A stretch of DNA of 64,000 bases from an uncultured Clostridium sp. (GCA_947648215.1 CANSMW010000009.1:25097-89096); one strand, 5' to 3'. Shown: positions 1 to 10,176, numbered from the stretch's first letter. Program-made: numbers and translations. Notes: a model not told the origin generated them from the letters alone.

Positions 1-863
1 GTTCTTCGCTTTCTAAGCTTTTCATATAATATTTTTCTGCCTCTTCTAAATCGTTATAAATAAAGTTGATTTGTGCTAGGTTGTAGTATGAATTGTATAA
101 TAAGGTATTAATCGCCGCTGCTTTTTCATAACATATTTTCGCATTTTGAAAGTCGTTTAACATGGTGTAAACAATTCCCATATTATAGTATAATTCATAA
201 CTTGCTGGATTGTATTTTATGGCTTCATTATAAATATTGGCAGCCTCCTTATATCGTTCTTGTTCACAATAAATATCTCCTAAAAGCTCTGTTGCTTCTA
301 ACATCTCTGGCTTTTTATGTAATAATGTTTCTAGCATTTGGCTTGCTTCCTCTTTTTTTCCAAGTTCATTTAGTAAAAAAGAAATACGGTAATATGCTTG
401 ATAATCTTGTTTATTACAATCAATTACTTGTACATATTCATCAATGGCTTTTCTCATACCACCCTCTTTTTCATAAATCTCTGCTAACATTTTATGCCCC
501 ACATAACTTTGTGGGTATTTTTCCACTAGTTTTGTTAAAAAGTTTTTCGCTTGTTTGGTATTATTAAAAAACAATGCTGTTTTACCAAGGGCAAGATAAA
601 TTAGTTCTGAAAAATTAATGTTTTTCCATTCCATCCCAATAATGATGATAGGAATTAGTATGGATAATATATATATAATCATTCGAATTCCAATTGGTAA
701 TTGCAAGCGAAAAATAATCTCAATAAAATTAATGGCAATTCCGAAGTGCTTGCATACACAAAATTGCAACATAATTTACATCATTTCGCCTAATCATTTT
801 AAAAAACATAATAACAAATAAAGAGAAAGCAAGTATATTGAAAATGATTTTTTCAGCTAACAT
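1..863 (-). CDS. TPR-repeat membrane protein, partial, with CGG +1 shift
   Basis: The start ATG at 863..861 follows GAAAGGAG. Residues 1-21 form a hydrophobic segment and a second hydrophobic stretch follows at about 40-75; the rest is a chain of tetratricopeptide repeats (for example the segment ending AEKYYMKSLESEE) that runs off the left edge. TPR proteins are interaction scaffolds; the partner is unknown. Read strictly, the frame dies three codons after codon 41 (CGG at 743..741: CGG AAT TGC CAT TAA). Skipping the C gives GGA ATT GCC and the frame then stays open for about 740 nt to the window edge with continuous TPR sequence. Recoding or an authentic frameshift are the two readings; the recurrence of the same event elsewhere favours recoding. 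Confidence 0.85.
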
Positions 864-966
864 GATTATCTCCTTTCTTTTTTTCTATCACCTATTTTAT
901 GACATTTTTTCAAAAAAGTCCATAGTCTTGTAGAATAAAATGCAAATAGTCTCTATTATAAATCAC

Positions 967-995
967 TTGTATACTTTATGAAAACATGATATAAT
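967..995 (+). promoter_or_regulatory. sigma-A-type promoter for small ORF
   Basis: TTGTAT (967-972), a 17-nt spacer and TATAAT (990-995), about 40 nt upstream of the ATG of the small ORF at 1033. Confidence 0.65.
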
Positions 996-1032
996 TTTAC
1001 TATTATTTCTTGTAAAGAAAGGAGGATACTAT

Positions 1033-1179
1033 ATGGAATTCCCATATCGTAAAATAACACGTTTTTTACCTTCTATATGTACTCATGCAAAATACATATA
1101 TAGATGTCCTGAGCCTTATTGTGTATATAGAGGAAAATGTGGTTTTCGGCGTAGAACTCTTAGAGGTAAAAAATTTTAA
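1033..1179 (+). CDS. small cysteine-containing protein of unknown function (48 aa), contains CGG
   Basis: ATG at 1033 follows AAAGGAGG with 7-nt spacing and a consensus promoter, and a terminator hairpin begins 38 nt after the TAA, so this looks like a genuine short transcription unit. The product is basic, with Cys at about residues 16, 29, 34 and 40 (CPEPYCVYRGKC); no family recognised. Codon 39 is CGG (1147-1149). If read as Arg the protein ends RTLRGKKF before the terminator. If shifted +1 the frame runs through the terminator to 1273 and into the end of secY, which is implausible. It is therefore a candidate exception to the CGG rule, or not a real protein gene. Confidence 0.5.
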   Translation: MEFPYRKITRFLPSICTHAKYIYRCPEPYCVYRGKCGFRRRTLRGKKF

Positions 1180-1216
1180 TTTTGAAAATTCTAAAAATCT
1201 ATCCTTTCACCAAAAT

Positions 1217-1248
1217 AAAAAAGCCTTTGCTTTGGCATTGGCTTTTTT
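1217..1248. terminator. bidirectional terminator
   Basis: Stem AAAAAAGCC / GGCTTTTTT with a 14-nt loop lies between the converging small ORF and secY; T and A tracts make it usable from both strands. Confidence 0.75.
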
Positions 1249-1269
1249 ATTGTTTATTTTACAAATCAT

Positions 1270-2589
1270 TTAATTTAAGAATCCTTTATAATGTCTCATC
1301 ATTAACAATGATTCTAATTGTTGTACAGTTTCTAGTGCTACACCTACTACGATTAGGATGGATGTTCCTCCAAATGCGATGTTTAATCCTGTAAAACGGA
1401 TTAGCATTGGTAAAATTGCAATTAAGCTTAGGAAAAATCCTCCAAACCATGTTATTTTGGAAATAACGCTAGTTAAATATTCGGTAGTTGGTCTTCCTGC
1501 ACGAATTCCTGGGATAAATCCACCATTTTTCTTAATATTGTTTGCTACTTCCGCTGGATTGAAAGTGGCATAGGTATAGAAAAAGGTAAATCCTACTATT
1601 AATAGTAAATATACAAGTGCATTTGCTATGGTATATCCTACTGGCACATTTGAGGTTGATGTGGCAATAGAGAATTTATATACTCCTGCCCAAAATCCCG
1701 TCTGTGTTGCAATGTCTTTTATAAACATTTGTAAAATCATTGCTGGAAATGTCATAAAACTACTTGCAAAAATAACTGGCATAACACCTGCCATAGCAAG
1801 TTTTAATGGAATATGGGTATTTTGTGCCCCTACCATTTTTCTTCCTACTACTTTTTTAGCATATTGTACTGGTATCCTTCTTTCTGCTGTTTGTACAAAT
1901 ACAACACCAGCTACTAAAATAATCGCTCCTATAATAATACCTAGTGATATTAATAGTCCAGTAGTACTAAAAGTACCTGTTCCCAATATTAATCCCCATA
2001 TGGTTGTTACAGCACTTGGCAAACCAGAAACAATACCAATAAAGATAATAATGGAAATTCCATTTCCAATTCCTCTGTTAGTAATTTGTTCTCCTAGCCA
2101 CATTAAAAGTGCAGTACCTGCTACAAGTGAAAGAACAACAATAAATCCTGTTAAAAATCCTGGGTTAATGAATATTCCAGAAGATTGATATGAAAGATAT
2201 ATTCCTAATCCTTCTACAATCGCAAGAACGATTGTTAAGTATTTGGTATATCGGTTCATTTTTTGTCTTCCTTCTTCTCCACCTTCTTTTGCTAAACGTT
2301 CTAATGCTGGTATTACCATTGCCAATAATTGAATAACAATAGAAGCCGTAATGTATGGGCTAATGGTCATCGCAAAAATAGAAAATCTTGAAAATGCTCC
2401 TCCGGAAATAATATTAATTAATCCACCAATTCCTTCGGTTGACCCCATTGCTTCGCTTAGTGCAAAGGTATCAACACCTGGAACGGTAATAAAACATCCT
2501 AGTCTAAAAACAATAATTAATACTAATGTATATAATAAACGTTTTCTAACTTCTTCTGTTTTTAAGGCATTCTTGATTGTTTTAAACAA
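1270..2589 (-). CDS. secY: preprotein translocase subunit SecY
   Basis: Channel subunit of the SecYEG translocon in the cytoplasmic membrane. 439 aa, normal length, with ten expected hydrophobic segments; signature stretches such as GIGNGISIIIF in the middle and the C-terminal region with GGTSILIVVGVALE are visible. The ATG at 2589 directly abuts the rplO stop (2590), giving translational coupling. It is the last gene of the spc operon here: adk and map, which often follow, are absent and a convergent small ORF lies downstream. There are several out-of-frame CGG triplets but none in frame. Confidence 0.98.
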   Translation of the reverse strand: MFKTIKNALKTEEVRKRLLYTLVLIIVFRLGCFITVPGVDTFALSEAMGSTEGIGGLINIISGGAFSRFSIFAMTISPYITASIVIQLLAMVIPALERLAKEGGEEGRQKMNRYTKYLTIVLAIVEGLGIYLSYQSSGIFINPGFLTGFIVVLSLVAGTALLMWLGEQITNRGIGNGISIIIFIGIVSGLPSAVTTIWGLILGTGTFSTTGLLISLGIIIGAIILVAGVVFVQTAERRIPVQYAKKVVGRKMVGAQNTHIPLKLAMAGVMPVIFASSFMTFPAMILQMFIKDIATQTGFWAGVYKFSIATSTSNVPVGYTIANALVYLLLIVGFTFFYTYATFNPAEVANNIKKNGGFIPGIRAGRPTTEYLTSVISKITWFGGFFLSLIAILPMLIRFTGLNIAFGGTSILIVVGVALETVQQLESLLMMRHYKGFLN

Positions 2590-3024
2590 TTAAATCACCT
2601 CTGTCTTTCCACCAACAGCTTCAATTTTTTCTTTTGCTGCTTTTGTAAATCTCTTTGCTTTTACTGTTAATTTTTTCTCTAAATTACCAGTAGCAAGAAC
2701 AACAATACCATCATTTGCTTTTGAAATAATTCCTTCTTCTATTAGGCTTTCAGCAGTTACTTCTTCTGCCTCCGACTTATTAAGCATTGTTAAGGTTACT
2801 TCTACATAGTTTTTTGCAAAAATATTGGTAAATCCTCTTTTTGGTAATCTTCTATATAATGGTGTTTGACCACCTTCAAAACCTCTTCTTACTCCTCCAC
2901 CACTTCTTGCTTTTTGTCCTTTATGTCCTTTTCCAGAAGTTTTTCCAAGTCCGGAACCAATTCCACGACCTACTCTTTTTCTCGTCACTTTTCCTTGTGC
3001 TGGGCTTAAATCGTCTAATCTCAT
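2590..3024 (-). CDS. rplO: 50S ribosomal protein L15
   Basis: 144 aa, starts [11 protein letters not shown] and carries the Gly/Arg-rich N-terminal tail ([19 protein letters not shown]) typical of L15, which threads into 23S rRNA late in large-subunit assembly. It follows rpsE after 19 nt, so there is no room for rpmD (L30), which separates rpsE and rplO in many Firmicutes. Confidence 0.98.
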   Translation of the reverse strand: MRLDDLSPAQGKVTRKRVGRGIGSGLGKTSGKGHKGQKARSGGGVRRGFEGGQTPLYRRLPKRGFTNIFAKNYVEVTLTMLNKSEAEEVTAESLIEEGIISKANDGIVVLATGNLEKKLTVKAKRFTKAAKEKIEAVGGKTEVI

Positions 3025-3043
3025 TTTGTTTTACACCTCCCTC

Positions 3044-3532
3044 TTACATAATATCTTCTACTCTTTTTCCTCTTTTTTTGGCAACTTGTTCAATTGTGCT
3101 CATACTAGCTAATCCATTAAGTGTTGCATATACAACGTTTCTTGGATTGTTTGTTCCTAATACTTTTGTTCTAATGTCTTTATACCCTGCAAGTTCTAGA
3201 ACTGGTCTTACACTACCTCCGGCAATAACTCCAGTACCTTCTGCTGCAGGTTTTAACATAACATTGGCACTACCAAATTTTCCAATATATTCATGAGGAA
3301 TGGTTGTTCCTACAACGGGAACGGTAATTAAGTTTTTCTTTGCATCTTCAATGGCTTTTTTAATGGCATCTGGAACTTCTGCTGCTTTACCATTTCCTAC
3401 ACCAACGTGTCCATTTCCATCTCCAACAACCACAACTGCACTAAAACGAAATGTTCTACCACCTTTTACAACTTTTGCAACCCTGTTGATTGCAACAACC
3501 TTCTCTTTTAATTCTACTTGTGTTTCTTCCAT
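3044..3532 (-). CDS. rpsE: 30S ribosomal protein S5
   Basis: 162 aa with the S5 double-stranded RNA-binding region ([20 protein letters not shown], about residues 22-41) and the C-terminal domain with [12 protein letters not shown]5 helps decoding fidelity and mRNA unwinding at the entry site. The ATG sits 30 nt after rplR. Confidence 0.98.
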   Translation of the reverse strand: MEETQVELKEKVVAINRVAKVVKGGRTFRFSAVVVVGDGNGHVGVGNGKAAEVPDAIKKAIEDAKKNLITVPVVGTTIPHEYIGKFGSANVMLKPAAEGTGVIAGGSVRPVLELAGYKDIRTKVLGTNNPRNVVYATLNGLASMSTIEQVAKKRGKRVEDIM

Positions 3533-3562
3533 GTGTTTACGTTTTCCCTCCTTTTTAATTAA

Positions 3563-3922
3563 TTAGAACTTAAGTCCTGCTTCTCTTGCTGCTTCAGCTA
3601 ATTCTTTTACGACACCATGATAGATATATCCGCCTCTATCATATACAACATTTTCTATTTTCTTTTCTAAAGCACGTTTTGCAATTAAGCTTCCAACTTC
3701 TTTAGCAGCTACTTTGTTTGCATGTTTTTCTTTTACTTCTTTATCTAATGTAGAAGCACTTACTAATGTAACTTTTGCATCATCGTCTACAATTTGTGCG
3801 TAAATGTTTGTATTACTTCTATACACACATAGTCTTGGGCAATCTGCTGTTCCGCTTATTTTTCTACGTACACGAATATGTCTTCTAGTTCTTTCTTGTT
3901 TTCTGTCTGTCTTTTTTACCAT
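3563..3922 (-). CDS. rplR: 50S ribosomal protein L18
   Basis: 119 aa; basic N-terminus ([20 protein letters not shown]) and C-terminal [20 protein letters not shown] are the L18 hallmarks. It binds 5S rRNA with L5 and L25. Confidence 0.98.
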   Translation of the reverse strand: MVKKTDRKQERTRRHIRVRRKISGTADCPRLCVYRSNTNIYAQIVDDDAKVTLVSASTLDKEVKEKHANKVAAKEVGSLIAKRALEKKIENVVYDRGGYIYHGVVKELAEAAREAGLKF

Positions 3923-3967
3923 GCTAGCCTCCTCCTTCTTCTAAACTCTATTTTATAACCTTAATTT

Positions 3968-4507
3968 CTATTTCTTACCTGCTTTACCTTCTTTACGACG
4001 GATAACTTCTTCAGCATATTTGATACCTTTTCCACGATATACCTCAGGTGGTCTTTTGGTTCTAACAACAGCTGCTGTTTGACCAACTAATTCTTTATCA
4101 ATTCCTTTTACAATAATAGTATTTGGGTTTGGTACATCAAAGGTAATTCCTGCTGGTGCTTCCATTTCTACTGGATGAGAATATCCTAAATTCATTACTA
4201 ATTTGGTTCCTTGTTTCTGTGCTCTATAACCAACACCATTAATTTGTAACTCTCTTTGATATTCTTCTTTTACACCATGAATCATGTTATTAATTAATGT
4301 TCTGGTAAGACCATGTAAGCTTCTATTTTCTGGCTCATCATCTGGTCTTACTACCGTAATTACACCATTATCCATACTTACTTTCATGTTACTATGTATT
4401 TCTCTTTCCAACGTTCCTTTTGGTCCCTTTACAGAAATATTTTGACCATTAATTTTAACTTCTACGTCAGTTGGAACGGTAATTGGACTGTTTCCTATTC
4501 TTGACAT
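3968..4507 (-). CDS. rplF: 50S ribosomal protein L6
   Basis: 179 aa, MSRIGNSPI start, two tandem L6 folds and the conserved C-terminal KRPPEVYRGKGIKYAEE motif near the sarcin-ricin loop contact. Normal length and operon position. Confidence 0.98.
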   Translation of the reverse strand: MSRIGNSPITVPTDVEVKINGQNISVKGPKGTLEREIHSNMKVSMDNGVITVVRPDDEPENRSLHGLTRTLINNMIHGVKEEYQRELQINGVGYRAQKQGTKLVMNLGYSHPVEMEAPAGITFDVPNPNTIIVKGIDKELVGQTAAVVRTKRPPEVYRGKGIKYAEEVIRRKEGKAGKK

Positions 4508-4604
4508 TTTTCATTTCACCTCTTTAACTTGAAATTTAATATTTTATGTTAAAAATTAGATTTTTTAAGCTTCTATTTCTAACCTCTAACTTTTATTTTC
4601 TAGC

Positions 4605-5003
4605 CTACCATACATAAGCTAATACTTCTCCACCGATACCTTGTTCTCTTGCTTTTTTATCTGTCATAATTCCTTTTGAAGTGGAAATTAAAGCAATTCC
4701 TAAGCCATTTAATACTCGTGGTAGTTCTTCATTTGATGCATATACTCTTAATCCTGGTTTACTGATTCTTTTTAAACCTGCAATGACACGACTACCTTTT
4801 TCGTCGTATTTAATTGTGATACGAATAATTCCTTGATTTTCATTTTCAATTACTTCAAATGCTTTAATATATCCTTCTTCAAATAGAATTTCAGCAATTG
4901 CTTTTTTCATATTAGAAGCTGGTATATCTACTGTCTTGTGTTTTGAAGTATTGGCATTTCTAATTCTTGTTAACATATCTGCAATTGGATCTGTAATATT
5001 CAC
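4605..5003 (-). CDS. rpsH: 30S ribosomal protein S8
   Basis: 132 aa; [14 protein letters not shown] at the N-terminus and [20 protein letters not shown] at the C-terminus identify S8, a primary 16S rRNA binder and, in other bacteria, the spc operon translational repressor. The roughly 97-nt gap to rplF contains TTAGAA-type degenerate repeats. Confidence 0.98.
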   Translation of the reverse strand: MNITDPIADMLTRIRNANTSKHKTVDIPASNMKKAIAEILFEEGYIKAFEVIENENQGIIRITIKYDEKGSRVIAGLKRISKPGLRVYASNEELPRVLNGLGIALISTSKGIMTDKKAREQGIGGEVLAYVW

Positions 5004-5088
5004 TTATTTTACCTCCTTTAATTCATTTTATCTCGTTTTAAATTAAAGTTTATTTTTTAATATCTATCCTCTAATTTCTAACTTCCTT

Positions 5089-5274
5089 TTACCAACTTGC
5101 TTTTTTTACACCTGGAATTTCGCCTTCATGTGCTAATTTACGGAAACATACACGGCAAATTCCATATTTTCTAATATATGCATGTGGTCTACCACAAAGT
5201 TTGCATCTGTTATATTCTCTTGTTTTGTATTTTTGTGGTCTTTGTTGTTTTACAATCATCGACTTTTTAGCCAT
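5089..5274 (-). CDS. rpsN: 30S ribosomal protein S14, zinc-binding type
   Basis: 61 aa, the short type Z form with CxxC...CxxC ([20 protein letters not shown]). Present in the spc operon between L5 and S8 as in Bacillus. Confidence 0.98.
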   Translation of the reverse strand: MAKKSMIVKQQRPQKYKTREYNRCKLCGRPHAYIRKYGICRVCFRKLAHEGEIPGVKKASW

Positions 5275-5293
5275 ATTTTTATTCTCCCTTCTT

Positions 5294-5833
5294 TTATGCT
5301 TTAAAAGGCATTCCTAATAATGTTAGTAACTCTTTTGCTTCTTCATCTGATTTTGCTGTTGTTACAAATATAATATCCATACCTCTTAGTTTATCGATTT
5401 TTTCATACTCGATTTCAGGGAATATCAATTGTTCTTTTATACCTAATGAGTAATTTCCTCTTCCATCAAAAGAATTTGCAGATACTCCTCTAAAATCTCT
5501 TACTCTTGGAAGAGCTACATTGAATAATTTGTATGCAAATTCATACATTTTGCTACTTCTTAGAGTAACTTTACATCCAATATTTGCTCCTTCTCTTAAT
5601 TTGAAGGCTGCAATTGATTTTCTAGCTTTTGTTACCATTGGTTTTTGACCAATAATTTGGCTTAAATCATTCATTGCATTTTCTAATGATTTAGGATTGT
5701 CTTTGGTATCTCCTAAACCGATATTAATTACGATTTTATCAAGTTTTGGAACTTGCATCACAGATTTATAATTAAATTTTTTCATTAATGCTGGTATTAC
5801 TTCTTTTTCATATTGTTCTCTTAATTTTTCCAT
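5294..5833 (-). CDS. rplE: 50S ribosomal protein L5
   Basis: 179 aa; conserved [17 protein letters not shown]-like [16 protein letters not shown] and [17 protein letters not shown] near the C-terminus. It binds 5S rRNA at the central protuberance. Confidence 0.98.
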   Translation of the reverse strand: MEKLREQYEKEVIPALMKKFNYKSVMQVPKLDKIVINIGLGDTKDNPKSLENAMNDLSQIIGQKPMVTKARKSIAAFKLREGANIGCKVTLRSSKMYEFAYKLFNVALPRVRDFRGVSANSFDGRGNYSLGIKEQLIFPEIEYEKIDKLRGMDIIFVTTAKSDEEAKELLTLLGMPFKA

Positions 5834-5855
5834 AGGGTTTTATAATCCTCCTTTC

Positions 5856-6164
5856 TTATTTTAATTTTGTGTTACATTTTTTACAAACACGAATTTTTTG
5901 ACCTTTTTCCTCACTATATCCAATTCTAGTTACTTTACCACATTTTGGACATACCACATTTGCTTTTGAAGAATGGAAGGCACATTCTACTGGAAGTATT
6001 CCTCCTTCTTCTCCTTGTTTTCTAGGTTTTACATGTTTTTTACGAATGTTAACACCTTTTACGATAATTTTTTCCGTTTTTGGTATTACTTCTAAAACTT
6101 CTCCTGTTTTTCCTTTATCATTTCCTGATAAAATTTGAACAGTATCACCTTTTTTTATTTTCAT
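5856..6164 (-). CDS. rplX: 50S ribosomal protein L24
   Basis: KOW motif at the N-terminus (KKGDTVQILSGNDKGKTG) and an unusually clear zinc knuckle near the end (CPKCGKVTRIGY...RVCKKC). The ATG of MKIKKGDT at 6164 is preferred: an upstream in-frame GTG at 6176 lies inside the GAGGTG ribosome binding site. 102 aa. Confidence 0.96.
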   Translation of the reverse strand: MKIKKGDTVQILSGNDKGKTGEVLEVIPKTEKIIVKGVNIRKKHVKPRKQGEEGGILPVECAFHSSKANVVCPKCGKVTRIGYSEEKGQKIRVCKKCNTKLK

Positions 6165-6184
6165 TTCTATTTTCACCTCTTCTT

Positions 6185-6326
6185 TTTTAGGTTTATTGCA
6201 TTAAAGCTACAACTAATGATTTGTACATTCGACTAGCCTAAGGGCTATTCTCATTTACAAATCCTAAGTTTCCGCATCTTTAATCCGTAATGCGTTAACG
6301 TCTACTAGACGTTATCGCATAACGGC
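6185..6326 (-). other. structured intergenic element between rplN and rplX
   Basis: 142 nt without an ORF. Positions 6280-6318 form a near-perfect 19-bp inverted repeat (CGTAATGCGTTAACGTCTA and its complement with two mismatches). A second fold pairs GATTTGTA (about 6219) with TACAAATC (about 6256) around an AGCC/GGCT inner stem. The minus strand also holds ATGCGGAAACTT, shared with the S10 leader. Either a small repeat element or a regulatory RNA; function unknown. Confidence 0.5.
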
Positions 6327-6695
6327 TTAAAGAACTTCTGGTGCTAATGATAATATTTTCATATATTCTTTTTCTCTTAATTCTCTTGCTACTGGTCCAA
6401 AAATACGAGTTCCTTTTGGGTTACCATCATCACGGATAATAACAGCGGCATTTTCATCAAATCGAACATAAGAACCATCGGCACGTCTTTGTGGTTTCTT
6501 TGTTCTTACGACAACTGCTTTTACTACTTCTCCTTTTTTTACAACACCACCTGGTGCAGCACTTTTTACAGAAGCAACAATAACATCTCCAATACCTGCA
6601 TATTTTCGATAAGAACCACCTAAACAACGAATACACATAATTTCTTTTGCCCCAGTGTTATCAGCAACTTTTAATATTGATTGTTGTTGTACCAT
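6327..6695 (-). CDS. rplN: 50S ribosomal protein L14
   Basis: 122 aa, starting [18 protein letters not shown] and ending AREL-type [14 protein letters not shown], both L14 signatures. It contacts 16S rRNA at an intersubunit bridge. Confidence 0.98.
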   Translation of the reverse strand: MVQQQSILKVADNTGAKEIMCIRCLGGSYRKYAGIGDVIVASVKSAAPGGVVKKGEVVKAVVVRTKKPQRRADGSYVRFDENAAVIIRDDGNPKGTRIFGPVARELREKEYMKILSLAPEVL

Positions 6696-6815
6696 TCTAG
6701 CCTCCTCCTTCTTTTTTTACTTTTTTATCTTTGTGGTTGGTTAGTATATTAGTGTGTTAGAAAGTTAGAATTCATAACTTCTAATCTCCAACTTCTATTT
6801 TCTAATTTCTAACTC

Positions 6816-7079
6816 CTATTTTTTGATTGCCTTTTTTGTAATTTCTACTACTCTCCATCTCTTATCTTTGGAAAGTGGACGAGTTTCCATTACTTTTACT
6901 TCATCTCCGATTCCACAAGCATTTTCTTCATCATGTGCTTTTAATTTGTATGTTTTTTTCATGATTTTTGAATACATATCGTGTTTTACATTGGTTTTAA
7001 CAGCTACTACCACGGTTTTATCCATTTTGTTTGACACAACGGTTCCAATCATAACTTTACGAAGATTTCTTTCTTCCAT
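6816..7079 (-). CDS. rpsQ: 30S ribosomal protein S17
   Basis: 87 aa; OB-fold protein with [16 protein letters not shown] and the [20 protein letters not shown] region typical of S17. The 120-nt gap to rplN is filled with TTAGAA-like repeats. Confidence 0.98.
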   Translation of the reverse strand: MEERNLRKVMIGTVVSNKMDKTVVVAVKTNVKHDMYSKIMKKTYKLKAHDEENACGIGDEVKVMETRPLSKDKRWRVVEITKKAIKK

Positions 7080-7135
7080 AATTTTTCTCCTTTCTTAGAA
7101 ATACGAAGAATTTTACGCTCTTCTTGTTTCTTACA

Positions 7136-7158
7136 GACGAGCAATGCTCGCCCCTACA
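7136..7158. repeat. short CCCCTACA-type hairpin repeat, copy 1
   Basis: GACGAGCAATGCTCGCCCCTACA: a GAGCAATGCTC palindrome followed by the CCCCTACA tail shared with six other intergenic copies. It lies between rpsQ and rpmC. Confidence 0.6.
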
Positions 7159-7170
7159 GCCTACATAGGG

Positions 7171-7374
7171 CTATTTCTTTGCGTCTGCTAATTCTCTTTG
7201 TCTTAATATGGTTTTAATTCTTGCAATGTCTTTTTTCACTTCTCTTATTTTTAAAGGATTATCTAGTCCATTGGTTGCATGGCTAAATCTCAATTTAAAT
7301 AATTCCGTTTTTAACTCACTTAACTCTTTTTCTAGTTCTGGTGAAGACATTTCATTTATTTTATTTATCTTCAT
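7171..7374 (-). CDS. rpmC: 50S ribosomal protein L29
   Basis: 67 aa, two helices with the [20 protein letters not shown] signature. The ATGATG at 7377/7374 lies 5-8 nt after AGGTGG, so MKINKINE (7374) or MMKINKINE is the start, not the upstream ATG at 7386. It overlaps the end of rplP by 14 nt. Confidence 0.97.
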   Translation of the reverse strand: MKINKINEMSSPELEKELSELKTELFKLRFSHATNGLDNPLKIREVKKDIARIKTILRQRELADAKK

Positions 7375-7807
7375 CATTATCACCACCTAATTTTATAGTT
7401 TCTTTTCTTACAAATTTTGTTTTAATTGGTAGTTTGTTTGCTGCAAGTCTCATTGCTTCTCTTGCTAATTCCTCTGGTACACCAGCAATTTCAAATAATA
7501 CTCTTCCTGGTTTTACAACAGCTACCCAGTACTCTGGAGCACCTTTACCTTTACCCATACGAGTTTCAGCAGGTTTCTTTGTTACTGGTTTATCTGGAAA
7601 GATTTTAATCCAAACTTGACCACCTCTTTTAATGTGACGAGTCATAGCAATACGGGCTGCTTCTATTTGGTTTGTTGTAATCCATGCAGCTTCCGTTGCT
7701 TGTAATCCATATTCTCCATCGGAAACAACATTACCTCTTGTGGCATATCCTCTATTTCTACCTTTTTGTTGTTTTCTATATTTTGTTCTTTTTGGTATTA
7801 ATGGCAT
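7361..7807 (-). CDS. rplP: 50S ribosomal protein L16
   Basis: 148 aa; starts [20 protein letters not shown] and contains [20 protein letters not shown], the L16 signature near the A-site tRNA elbow. Its ATG overlaps the last base of rpsC (7807). Confidence 0.98.
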   Translation of the reverse strand: MPLIPKRTKYRKQQKGRNRGYATRGNVVSDGEYGLQATEAAWITTNQIEAARIAMTRHIKRGGQVWIKIFPDKPVTKKPAETRMGKGKGAPEYWVAVVKPGRVLFEIAGVPEELAREAMRLAANKLPIKTKFVRKETIKLGGDNDEDK

Positions 7808-8469
7808 TATTTGTCTCCTCCTTCCACTTTCTCTTTTTTCGTTGGAAGAATTTCACCTTTATAAATCCATACTTTAACACCGATTTTTCCATAAGTTGTG
7901 TTTGCTTCATAAAATCCATAATCAATATCTGCTCTTAAGGTTTGTAATGGAATGGTTCCTTCTTTGTAGAATTCTGTTCTTGCCATATCCGCTCCACCTA
8001 ATCTTCCAGATACTGCTGTTTTAATTCCTAAAGCACCTGCCTTCATTGTTTTTTGCATGCATTGTTTCATTGCACGTCTAAAGGAAATTCTTCTTTCTAG
8101 TTGAGCACAAATATTTTCTGCTACTAATTTCGCATCTAAATCAATATTTTTTACCTCAACAATATTTAAGTTTACTTCTTTACCGATCATTTTTTGTAAA
8201 TCATTTTTTAACCCTTCTGCTAATTGTCCACCTTTTCCAATCACTAGACCAGGTTTAGCAGTATATACATTTACTTTTACAAATTTAGCAGTTCTTTCAA
8301 TTTCAATTTTTGAAATACCACTAGCAAATAATTTCTTTTTAACATATTCACGGATTTTATGGTCTTCTACTAGATAATCGCTGTAGTTTCTTTTATCTGC
8401 ATACCATTTTGAGTTCCAGTCTTTAATAATACCTACTCTTAATCCATGTGGATGCATTTTTTGTCCCAT
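7807..8469 (-). CDS. rpsC: 30S ribosomal protein S3
   Basis: 220 aa; KH domain with [16 protein letters not shown] and C-terminal domain with [20 protein letters not shown]. Forms the mRNA entry channel with S4 and S5. Confidence 0.98.
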   Translation of the reverse strand: MGQKMHPHGLRVGIIKDWNSKWYADKRNYSDYLVEDHKIREYVKKKLFASGISKIEIERTAKFVKVNVYTAKPGLVIGKGGQLAEGLKNDLQKMIGKEVNLNIVEVKNIDLDAKLVAENICAQLERRISFRRAMKQCMQKTMKAGALGIKTAVSGRLGGADMARTEFYKEGTIPLQTLRADIDYGFYEANTTYGKIGVKVWIYKGEILPTKKEKVEGGDK

Positions 8470-8495
8470 GCTAAAAATCCTCCTTTCTTATCCCT

Positions 8496-8855
8496 CTATA
8501 CTCTTTCTTTCAATACGATTGTAATATGACTGGTTCTTTTTCTAATTCTAACAGCAGAACCTTTTGCTGCTGGTCTTATTCTTTTAAGAGTAGGACCTTG
8601 GTTTGCATATATTTCAGCAATATATAAGTTTTTACTATCCATAGCGTGGTTATTTTCTGCATTGGCAATCGCAGATTTTAATAGTTTTTCAAGCATTTCT
8701 GAAGCAGCTTTTGGTGTAAATTTAACAATTGCTAATGCTTCATCTACATTTTTGCCACGAATTAAGTCTGCAACAATTTTTACTTTTCTTGCAGAAATTC
8801 TAGCATATCTTAATGTTGCTTCTGCGGTTTTCACTTCATCTATCATTTCTTCCAC
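8496..8855 (-). CDS. rplV: 50S ribosomal protein L22
   Basis: 119 aa; the beta-hairpin that lines the exit tunnel is present ([20 protein letters not shown]). N-terminus [21 protein letters not shown] carries a few residues more than most family members. Confidence 0.97.
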   Translation of the reverse strand: MEEMIDEVKTAEATLRYARISARKVKIVADLIRGKNVDEALAIVKFTPKAASEMLEKLLKSAIANAENNHAMDSKNLYIAEIYANQGPTLKRIRPAAKGSAVRIRKRTSHITIVLKERV

Positions 8856-8915
8856 TTAAGATTCCCTCCTTTTTTCTTAGAATGTTATACTAAAATCTAA
8901 CTTCTAATCTCTAAT

Positions 8916-9197
8916 TTACTTTTTAACAGTAGATGCTTTTTCTCCTGCGTGACCTTTAAAGGTTCTCGTAGGTGCAAATTCACCTAGCTTGTGTCCAATC
9001 ATTTCTTCTGTAATATAGATTGGCACATGTTTTCTTCCATCATGAACAGCAATTGTGTGGCCAACAAATTGTGGATATATGGTAGATGCTCTTGACCAGG
9101 TCTTTAAAACATCTTTTTTTCCAGTTTCATTCATTGCTTCTACTCTTTTTAAAAGTTCTGGTGCAACAAATGGTTTTTTCTTGCTTGATCTTGACAT
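8916..9197 (-). CDS. rpsS: 30S ribosomal protein S19
   Basis: 93 aa; conserved [20 protein letters not shown] and [15 protein letters not shown]. Forms a complex with S13 at the head of the small subunit. Confidence 0.98.
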   Translation of the reverse strand: MSRSSKKKPFVAPELLKRVEAMNETGKKDVLKTWSRASTIYPQFVGHTIAVHDGRKHVPIYITEEMIGHKLGEFAPTRTFKGHAGEKASTVKK

Positions 9198-9294
9198 TTA
9201 TTTTTCTCCTCCTTCTTTCTAAGGTAGTTAACCTCAATTCTTTCGGTTAACAAAGTTATCTGTAAAACTCACTAAGGTTCGTTAACAGCTAACT

Positions 9295-10122
9295 TTATTT
9301 TCTACGTTTTACGATAAACTTATTAGAAAGTTTATTCTTCTTTCTTGTCTTGTATCCAAGTGCTGGTTTACCCCAAGGAGTAAGTGGTCCTGGGCGTCCA
9401 ACTGGTGCTCTACCTTCACCACCACCATGAGGGTGATCTACTGGGTTCATTACGGAACCTCTAACAGTAGGGCGAATTCCCATATGTCTTGTTCTTCCTG
9501 CTTTACCAAGTTTTACATTTTCATGGTCTGTATTTCCAACAGTTCCAATGGTTGCTCTACATCTTGTCATTACTAATCTCATTTCTCCAGAAGGTAAACG
9601 CACATGTGCATATTTTCCTTCTTTTGCCATAAGTTGTGCACTTTGCCCTGCACTTCTTACCATTTTTCCACCTTGACCTGGGTTTAATTCGATGTTATGA
9701 ATTAGGGTACCAACTGGAATGCTATCAATTGGCATACAGTTCCCTGGTTTAATATCTGCTTTTTGACCAGATACTATCTTTTGTCCATCGGTTAATCCAA
9801 CTGGAGCTAGAATGTATCTTCTTTCTCCATCTTCATATTCTACTAATGCGATATTGGCACTTCTGTTTGGATCGTATTCGATACCAATAACAGTTGCACT
9901 CATATCGTCTTTGTTACGTTTAAAATCAATAATTCTATATTTTTGTCTATTACCTCCACCTTGATGACGAACTGTAATTCTACCATATGAATTTCTTCCT
10001 GCTTTTTCTTTTTTCTTTGCTAGTAAAGATTTTTCAGGAGTTTTTTTGGTAATTTCATCAAATGTTGAAACTGTCATGTTTCTTCTTGATGGTGTATAGG
10101 CCTTAAAATGTTTCATTGCCAT
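9295..10122 (-). CDS. rplB: 50S ribosomal protein L2
   Basis: 275 aa; near the C-terminus [21 protein letters not shown] contains the conserved His implicated in peptidyl-transferase centre assembly, and [13 protein letters not shown] [11 protein letters not shown] is in the middle. Confidence 0.98.
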   Translation of the reverse strand: MAMKHFKAYTPSRRNMTVSTFDEITKKTPEKSLLAKKKEKAGRNSYGRITVRHQGGGNRQKYRIIDFKRNKDDMSATVIGIEYDPNRSANIALVEYEDGERRYILAPVGLTDGQKIVSGQKADIKPGNCMPIDSIPVGTLIHNIELNPGQGGKMVRSAGQSAQLMAKEGKYAHVRLPSGEMRLVMTRCRATIGTVGNTDHENVKLGKAGRTRHMGIRPTVRGSVMNPVDHPHGGGEGRAPVGRPGPLTPWGKPALGYKTRKKNKLSNKFIVKRRK

Positions 10123-10176
10123 TTTTCTTTCTCTCCTTTTTTATTTATTTTCCTAGTTTTTATCTAGATATTTTTT

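Noticed and set aside
202..567. 121-aa ORF on the plus strand
   Set aside because: Antisense shadow of the TPR gene, which has repeat structure on the minus strand.
1628..2188. 186-aa plus-strand ORF opposite secY
   Set aside because: Shadow ORF arising from the codon bias of secY.
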